Source of the DNA: Sphingomonadaceae bacterium
GTDB lineage: Bacteria; Pseudomonadota; Alphaproteobacteria; Sphingomonadales; Sphingomonadaceae
DNA length: 32,014 nt
NCBI GenBank assembly: GCA_019090585.1
Contig: JAHRVR010000122.1
Location: forward strand, 1 to 32,014
Direction: 5' to 3'
Position 1 is the first letter of the stretch. The number at the start of each line of letters is the position of its first letter. Under the pieces are notes generated by a model, which had not been told where the DNA came from, ran no database searches, and was given only the letters and a program-made list of their open reading frames with translations. The position numbers and the translations under genes are program-made. Of the stretch, positions 28,001 through 32,014 are shown one piece after another.

Positions 28001-28395
28001 AAGCCATATGCAGGCTGGATCGGAGCGGCTGGATCAAAGAAATTCCCGCCGGAACTCTGCGGATTACCAGCAGCGGGCTGCGGCTGGCTTTCATTGAGAT
28101 AGGCAGCAAGGTTGAGCGGCGGAACAGCCACACCATCGACAACCAGAACCGGCACAAATATGGCGCCATCTGGGATGATATAAGTCTTGCCTTCTACTTC
28201 GATGACAAGATCGCGCCCGCGAACGGCAACGTCGTCAAGCGTCGCACCTTCGGGCAGCGCCACGATATTATCGGCATCGGGAAGCAGCGGAATTGCACCG
28301 GCACGGCCTGTCGCAGCTGCACCACTTGCGATTTCCAGCCCGAGATTGGAGTTCTCGGTATCGCTATCTCGATCAACGGGGCGTTCGTAGTCCAT
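22051..28395 (-). CDS. Giant (2114 aa) retention-module/VCBS-type type I secreted adhesin (LapA-like)
   Basis: N-terminal module IVALPEGATLDDVAVRGRDLVIEVEGKTYIIPDGAIFVPVLVVDGVAVPPLNLAAYL, tandem VCBS/cadherin-like repeats (VGNVLPNDAFGADGPATTAP...GTYGLI.I..DGSYTYTL), T1SS-143/DUF5801-like segments, C-terminal PVVLDLDGDGVEFLSQDAGVTFDYG; first gene of a type I secretion operon. Confidence 0.92.
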   Translation of the reverse strand: MDYERPVDRDSDTENSNLGLEIASGAAATGRAGAIPLLPDADNIVALPEGATLDDVAVRGRDLVIEVEGKTYIIPDGAIFVPVLVVDGVAVPPLNLAAYLNESQPQPAAGNPQSSGGNFFDPAAPIQPAYGLGNLLPYTELAFPESEDEEVFSAINNEPEITFVPRVGEIASGTRVEEAGLASSTVIRDSESPGSQDESDVEITANTIDFTSLDGVETVTINGVVIDPNGLPQVVSSDEVGTLIITGYTFDDATKTGSITYEYTLNDNTLDPGGSEVSFPIVVTDPDGDVAEDVLAIEIVDDIPTAVEDFDSVGEGGTATGNVLPNDEFGADGPATTAPEGGVIGVRAADGDTETPVETGTGTEIRGLYGTLVLNADGSYTYKSDANIIDTDVVDVFVYTIEDGDEGEGDISTTTLTIDISAITLLQHDVGVIVDEAALDLNQDGADLAPGDTTGRTPGSTDETVGGTVVIAGAAAFEIVGSSEGTYGLISIDNDGNFIYTLTSRFDNLPHADDGTETQPAGDVFTYLATDANGNTVEGTITVDIIDDIPVATADVDTVSEGGTAVGNVLPNDAFGADGPATTAPLGGVIGVRKADGDTTTDVTTGTGTEIFGDYGTLILNADGSYTYVTAPGTITEDVVEIFVYTIEDDDGDRSTTTLTITVDDVTLIADDENVTVYEPSLDLFQTGDDLAPGIVTGSAPGNTLETVSGALDVPGATSFAIVGTATGTYGLIQINADGSYTYTLTTPVDNLPHANDGHETAPAQDVFTYEASDDNGNVIEGTITVDIVDDVPIARADFNSVDELGTVLGNVLPNDAFGADGPDVTSPAGGVVGVRAAGGDTTTPVTTGTGGVIVGLYGTLTLDADGSYSYQAGSVTADVQDVFVYSIRDSDGDLSTTTLTILVGDTFVPPPDNPAVITGLVPELQGGDAIVDEDDLVIPEGSDQSQSTTVTGSFFISAPDGVDDVVVDGINVFINGVFQANATGTTSELGNTIEFTGYNAGTGEITYEYTLDDNEAHSNANGQNSLFDHLAVSLTDIDGDSDADTLVVQVVDDVPTANDDGIFNVEAGVAYQINSAFVNDVFGADGVDTTNAIPSSVVVASGPSQGTAVYNDDGTFTYTANQNAVGADSFTYTITDGDGDPSTATITVNIGEDSTPSGGTAYALVDDDGLPGGNPNSTVNDLDTNEGQDQSSGTVDDDADGLASSEKTFSGALNFSPGSDTPVTVSFHSDMLTATPTVGQETVSFALSGGGTILTATGPRGDLFKVTLTDTAAGTYTVELLDNVLHATRDGESDDDTENLTVNDAVATIKFNVVDFDSSPSASDVLLQITFDDDAPSSFVVEAAELENSVDGTVMGSLDVAPGDGNILNNIGADGGSVIFDPSLEGASSGLTSGFQPIIYDVSASGQILYGKVGANTVFTITLDQANSNYTIDMDDTFGTVDSNVQIDYDPGAFDLVGGNGAWFGIVPTGQGDGGGDAPVNDNSQDVLITPLSADTINTSNILGGVGGGQSVDPGEGFRLDYVVDLTGSPPNSNYVIGGTNGHSFDEHWTTNGATISFRQSTSGTTMRFEAFDDEGADDANNVVGDGDQEAITNIVIFYNNDESTLLTPTGLSQNVSVGGETFGYQLDGLSVLVTNVTGANGNSNQQLTTTIAIYTADGYTTLEATNEDPLDGGNSIKFGGFGAAVETESPVEFSVPLLIMDEDGDKTATSDLDITLNPVVVNPVVLDLDGDGVEFLSQDAGVTFDYGTGLVATAWAGADDGLLARQTAQGLDIVFSDDAPGAATDLEGVREAYDGNDDGVLTSADAAWGDFGVWQDADSDGVTDAGEFRSLDDLGIVSIELTSDGEGYSAADGDVTVHGEAAFTTAGGATGVLADASFAVGAQKIETRSLEITNAAIAAGVMASALLVEAPDAEAKGTVTTDSSPRDVPMAALSETVASDGGEEAGISSQIYLGDATGELAGDGGSSSSEVSDGEMSDAGLADLIDHYSGGSGDESPSESHVEASSDLVSGGNSDGGEVMQSLLLLSQVTPVEDASGDLDYLGEAIVEAEGENFVDHLIDELGSGEADSTEGSIDGLQLLLATDVDSVPAVGQGAFEFNDMAEELSAAAAAA
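25690..27510 (-). repeat. Intragenic tandem repeats (about 2.5 units of ~730-740 bp) in the adhesin gene
   Basis: The TTGGGCAGGACATT block recurs with gttgggcagg at 25951, gttgggcagg at 26680 and attgggcagg at 27418, i.e. spacings of 729 and 738 bp (243 and 246 codons); flanking protein sequence repeats colinearly. Confidence 0.9.
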
Positions 28396-28632
28396 AACTC
28401 AAGCCTTTGCCTCGACCCCTCTGAAAACGATCAGGATCGACCTACTGCGCACGCTGAGCACCAAGTTCTCAAACCGAGTCGGTTCGATTGGTCAATTGCG
28501 CTCAACATCGCGCAAACCTTTGAGTATTTGTGGAAAACTTGTGGATACCTTGGAAATGTCCCGACAGGGGTACCCGGCCACAAATCTCTATAACCCAAAG
28601 AAAACACCAGAAACGGAATAGTTTCAAGGACC

Positions 28633-28647
28633 TTAACCATTCCTGAA
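28633..28647 (+). promoter_or_regulatory. Candidate CtrA-like site upstream of the adhesin operon
   Basis: TTAA-CCATTCC-TGAA, one mismatch from the TTAA-N7-TTAA CtrA consensus, about 240 bp upstream of the adhesin start. Confidence 0.3.
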
Positions 28648-28664
28648 AACCAAAATACGGCCAT

Positions 28665-28695
28665 CAGACTGGCGGCTCGAACGGCAGTCTGCCGT
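28665..28695. other. Overlapping inverted repeats between the adhesin and the upstream gene
   Basis: CAGACTG (28665-28671)/CAGTCTG (28685-28691), and ACGGCAG-T-CTGCCGT (28681-28695). Confidence 0.6.
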
Positions 28696-28746
28696 CAGAT
28701 TGACCAATTTTCGCCGTTCGCCGCTTCTTTTCAGAGCGTTCGGATC

Positions 28747-29604
28747 TTAAGGTTTTGATGAGGCTAGAATAACGGCGTCCCGGATCGGGTCATATCGAAC
28801 ATCAAACCCTGCGGCGCGTAGCGCGTCAAAGTCCAGATAGCTGTTATCGCCATAAGGGGACGCGATCGCGGAAAGGCTTTTCCTGATTCGCTGATTATTC
28901 ATGGCTTCGGCCAGTTGCCGTGAATTCACCAGAATGGTCGTGTCGTTGACTATGCGCAGCGTGACCTTGCCCTTGTCCACGCCATCGACATGCAACAATT
29001 TCATAATTTCGATCACACCGGCGGGGAGACCCGGCTGGCCGAGATTGTAATCCACCGCCAGCATGCCGTCCGGCGTGCGGCGCGTCGATGGATCCGCAGA
29101 TGGATCCATCGGTGCGTCCAAAGAGCCACTCGGCTTCGTGCCCGGCATGGCAAAAGCACTGAATATCTCGGAAAAGCTGCGCGCATCATCCTGCGGCCGG
29201 CCGTCTGCATCGCCCCCCTCCCGATCACCTTCGGCAAGCGCTTTCTCAACTTCAACGCGGTGTGCGCCCGCTCCATAGTCAACATCGCCGGAAATGAGTG
29301 CGGGGTCAGACATCCGATCCGCGAGAAAATCAAAGCGAGAAGGGTAAGATTCGCTCTTCTTCCGGTCTCCACCCGCTGACCGGTCATCAGTGCGCAGATC
29401 GGAACCGCCCAGCCCCAGCCGGTACGGCAAGGAACCAATCACGGCCGACACATCACCCAAGATCCTGGAAGCCTTCGCGCGCAGCCCCGAGCCGTCCCCG
29501 GCAACCATCACAACAGGCGCGGCAACAATAACCAGTGCCAGCATTGCGGCAGCCAGTCTGGTCTTCAGGCCCGATACGGGCTGATGAGCATATCGGCCGC
29601 TCAT
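28747..29604 (-). CDS. Uncharacterised protein with N-terminal membrane segment and compact C-terminal domain
   Basis: 285 aa: hydrophobic LKTRLAAAMLALVIVAAPVVMVAG, long polar linker, C-terminal GKVTLRIVNDTTILVNSRQLAEAMNNQRIRKSLSAIASPYGDNSYLDFDALRAAGFDVRYDPIRDAVILASSKP; same strand as the adhesin operon. Confidence 0.8.
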   Translation of the reverse strand: MSGRYAHQPVSGLKTRLAAAMLALVIVAAPVVMVAGDGSGLRAKASRILGDVSAVIGSLPYRLGLGGSDLRTDDRSAGGDRKKSESYPSRFDFLADRMSDPALISGDVDYGAGAHRVEVEKALAEGDREGGDADGRPQDDARSFSEIFSAFAMPGTKPSGSLDAPMDPSADPSTRRTPDGMLAVDYNLGQPGLPAGVIEIMKLLHVDGVDKGKVTLRIVNDTTILVNSRQLAEAMNNQRIRKSLSAIASPYGDNSYLDFDALRAAGFDVRYDPIRDAVILASSKP

Positions 29605-29793
29605 TCTTCAGGACGTCTCCAGCAAAGAGAATGGCTGCCATACAGCAACTTGCCGCCAGTCTCTACAAATAGAGCGTTCTTGCTGGTCGCGGCCAACAAG
29701 ACATGGCGACAGCAAGAGACTTATTCGAAACCCGGTTGGGTCACAAAGCCAAGGCTGATGACACGGGCCACACCCCAGCCTATCCACCGGGCC

Positions 29794-30261
29794 ATGCCGC
29801 GCCCCGCCATCTTGTTCGTATGCCTTGGCAATATATGCCGCTCGCCCATGGCCGAAGCCGCATTCCGGCACGAGGCAGCCCGCTGCGGACTGGAATTATC
29901 CGTCGATTCTGCCGGAACCGGCGACTGGCATGTCGGCAAGCCACCAGACCCGCGCGCGCAGGCTGAAACGCTGCGCCATGGCCTCGACATCTCCAGCTAT
30001 CGGGCGCGGCAGATCAATTCTCGGGATTTCCATGAGTTCACCCACATCCTTGCACTGGACCAGAGCAATCTGGAGGATCTGCACGCCATCGCGCCGGCAG
30101 ACGCGGCCGCGCACCTCTCGCTCCTGCTCGATCATGTTGAAAGAATGGAAGGCCAGTCTGTCGCCGATCCCTACTTCGGCGATGCTTCGGGGTTTGAGGA
30201 AACCTGGCGCCAGGTCACTCTCGCGGCGCAGGCTCTGGCGCAAAAGTTCCGCACGCTCTGA
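29794..30261 (+). CDS. Low-molecular-weight protein-tyrosine-phosphatase
   Basis: Start at MPRPAILFVCLGNICRSPMAEAAFRHEA (CX5R P-loop CLGNICRS); catalytic DPYFGDASGFEETW. Confidence 0.95.
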   Translation: MPRPAILFVCLGNICRSPMAEAAFRHEAARCGLELSVDSAGTGDWHVGKPPDPRAQAETLRHGLDISSYRARQINSRDFHEFTHILALDQSNLEDLHAIAPADAAAHLSLLLDHVERMEGQSVADPYFGDASGFEETWRQVTLAAQALAQKFRTL

Positions 30262-30536
30262 TCAGCGCTGCGGGACCAGCACTGCCGCACCATCGCCTTC
30301 ACGCTCGCGCCCACCTTTCTCAGGACCGCCGCAAGCCATGGCTTTTATCGTTCCGGCCACAGGATAAAAACCCGCGCATACAGAATTTCATGGGCATGTG
30401 ACTTCGCACCGCCCCAATGCGCGTATTTGATTTTGTATAGTCATGGATTATATAGTCTTCCCAGCCCCGGCTGTGCAGTCACCTCATGCGGATTGCCATT
30501 GCCGGGGCTTAGTCTTTTCGCACCAAGGATTTCCTG

Positions 30537-31319
30537 ATGTCCCGTCGCCGCCAGATATACGAAGGCAAGGCCAAGATTCTCTACGAAGGCCCGGAGCCGG
30601 GTACGATCGTCCAGTATTTCAAGGACGATGCCACTGCGTTCAATGCGCAGAAAAAGGGCAAGATTCAGGGCAAGGGCGTCATCAACAACCGCATCAGCGA
30701 ATATGTGTTCACGCGCCTCAACCATATTGGCGTGCCGAACCACTTCATTCGCCGGATCAACATGCGCGAACAGCTTGTGCGGCAAGTTGAGATCGTGCCG
30801 ATCGAAGTGGTGGTTCGCAACGTGGCAGCGGGATCGATTTCCAAGCGCCTTGGCATTCCCGAAGGGGAAGCCCTGCCCCACACGCTGATCGAATATTGCT
30901 ACAAGGATGATGCGCTGGGCGATCCCCTGATTGCCGAAGAGCACATCGCCTGCTTTGGTTGGGCCTCGAATGAGGAAATGCAGGACATTTCCTCAATGGC
31001 GATCCGCGTGAACGATTTCCTGTCCGGCATGTTCGCGGCGATCAACATCCGCCTGGTCGATTTCAAGCTGGAGTTTGGCCGCATCTGGGATGGCGATTTC
31101 AGCCGCGTGATCCTGGCCGACGAGATCAGCCCGGATAGCTGCCGCCTGTGGGACATGACGACGGGCGAAAAGCTGGACAAGGATCGTTTCCGCCGTGACC
31201 TTGGCGGTGAAGAAGAGGCCTATCAGGAAGTCGCCCGGCGGCTGGGCCTGCTCCAGGACGATAACGGCCCCAGCGAAGTGTTCGATCTCTCAAAACACAG
31301 GAAACTCAGGGGGAAATAG
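30537..31319 (+). CDS. purC: Phosphoribosylaminoimidazolesuccinocarboxamide synthase
   Basis: [58 protein letters not shown] ... [24 protein letters not shown] are diagnostic. Confidence 0.98.
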   Translation: MSRRRQIYEGKAKILYEGPEPGTIVQYFKDDATAFNAQKKGKIQGKGVINNRISEYVFTRLNHIGVPNHFIRRINMREQLVRQVEIVPIEVVVRNVAAGSISKRLGIPEGEALPHTLIEYCYKDDALGDPLIAEEHIACFGWASNEEMQDISSMAIRVNDFLSGMFAAINIRLVDFKLEFGRIWDGDFSRVILADEISPDSCRLWDMTTGEKLDKDRFRRDLGGEEEAYQEVARRLGLLQDDNGPSEVFDLSKHRKLRGK

Positions 31320-31320
31320 A

Positions 31321-32014
31321 TTGTCCCCCAGACAAGCAGCCCTTGCGATGATCCTGCCGCTGCTGGCGGCATGTGTATCGCAGCCCAGCCCGGCAGCCAT
31401 CGCATCGCCAAGCGATGTCGTCCTCGCCAGCGATCCTGCATGGTCTTTTGAGGAAAGCGACATCCCGGTCGATCCGGGATACCGTTTCGGCCTGCTGCCC
31501 AACGGCATGCGCTATGTCATTCGCAGCAACGATACGCCCGACGAGACTGCAATCGTCCGCATGGAAGTGCAGACAGGATCGCTGGATGAAAACGAGTCGG
31601 AGCTCGGCTTTGCTCATTTTGTCGAACATATGGCCTTCAACGGCAGCACCAATGTGCCCGAAGGTGAGATGATCCGGCTGCTCGAACGCGAAGGGCTGGC
31701 CTTTGGTGCCGATACCAATGCCTCCACCGGCTTTGAACATACCCAATACATGCTTGACCTGCCGCGCAATGACCATGCGCTGCTGGATCTGGCTCTCATG
31801 CTCATGCGCGAAACTGTCAGCGAGCTGACCTTCTCACCGGCTGCCGTCGCGCGCGAAAAAGGTGTGGTCCTGGCCGAAATGCGGGATCGCAACTCTTTTG
31901 CTCAGCGCAATGCGGTGGACAACATGCACTTCCGCAATCCCGGCGCGCTCTACCCCCAACGCTTCCCGATTGGCACTACAAAATCCCTCAACGCCGCGAG
32001 TTCTGAGGGTTTGC
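31321..32014 (+). CDS. M16-family zinc metallopeptidase, probable lipoprotein (truncated by window edge)
   Basis: Frame from TTG at 31321: MSPRQAALAMILPLLAACVSQPSPAA (lipobox LAAC), LGFAHFVEHMAFNGSTNVPEGEMIRLLEREGLAFGADTNASTGFEHTQYMLDLP with HXXEH; no stop before 32014. Not in the ORF track because it is partial. Confidence 0.93.
   Translation, partial: MSPRQAALAMILPLLAACVSQPSPAAIASPSDVVLASDPAWSFEESDIPVDPGYRFGLLPNGMRYVIRSNDTPDETAIVRMEVQTGSLDENESELGFAHFVEHMAFNGSTNVPEGEMIRLLEREGLAFGADTNASTGFEHTQYMLDLPRNDHALLDLALMLMRETVSELTFSPAAVAREKGVVLAEMRDRNSFAQRNAVDNMHFRNPGALYPQRFPIGTTKSLNAASSEGL

Noticed and set aside
22051-28395. Repetitive DNA as a possible CRISPR or satellite array
   Set aside because: Repeats are long (~730 bp), in frame and encode VCBS-like protein domains; no short repeat-spacer pattern.

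Overview
This is a GC-rich alphaproteobacterial chromosomal segment; gene content and style suggest a sphingomonad or Erythrobacter-like organism (inference, no search run). Left part: partial DUF6456-like gene, XRE regulator, GT4 glycosyltransferase, bicupin protein, yajC-secD-secF, tRNA-Pro(GGG), VOC protein, a solitary 3TM holin-like gene, aroQ, an Lrp/AsnC regulator divergent from an unusual soluble histidine-kinase-like protein, and a WalW-type polysaccharide deacetylase. Middle: tRNA(CAU), tRNA-Pro(UGG) and an MlaA/VacJ-like gene flanked by apparently decayed DNA. Right part (about 14.3-29.6 kb): a compact LapA/LapG-like adhesin locus. It reads, on the minus strand: 2114-aa repetitive type I secreted adhesin, OmpA-family protein, TolC-like protein, LapB-like ABC permease/ATPase, SleB-type cell wall hydrolase and HlyD-like adaptor. 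A convergent LapG-like BTLCP cysteine protease gene ends next to the adaptor. The adhesin carries a PAAG motif at residues 107-110, where a LapG-type protease would be expected to cut. The most interesting points are the wall hydrolase and OmpA protein embedded in the adhesin export operon, the lack of visible RTX nonapeptides and of any LapD-like gene in the window, and an uncharacterised membrane-anchored protein just upstream. The window ends with an LMW-PTPase gene, purC and a partial M16 peptidase lipoprotein gene. No CRISPR array, rRNA or intact mobile element was seen.
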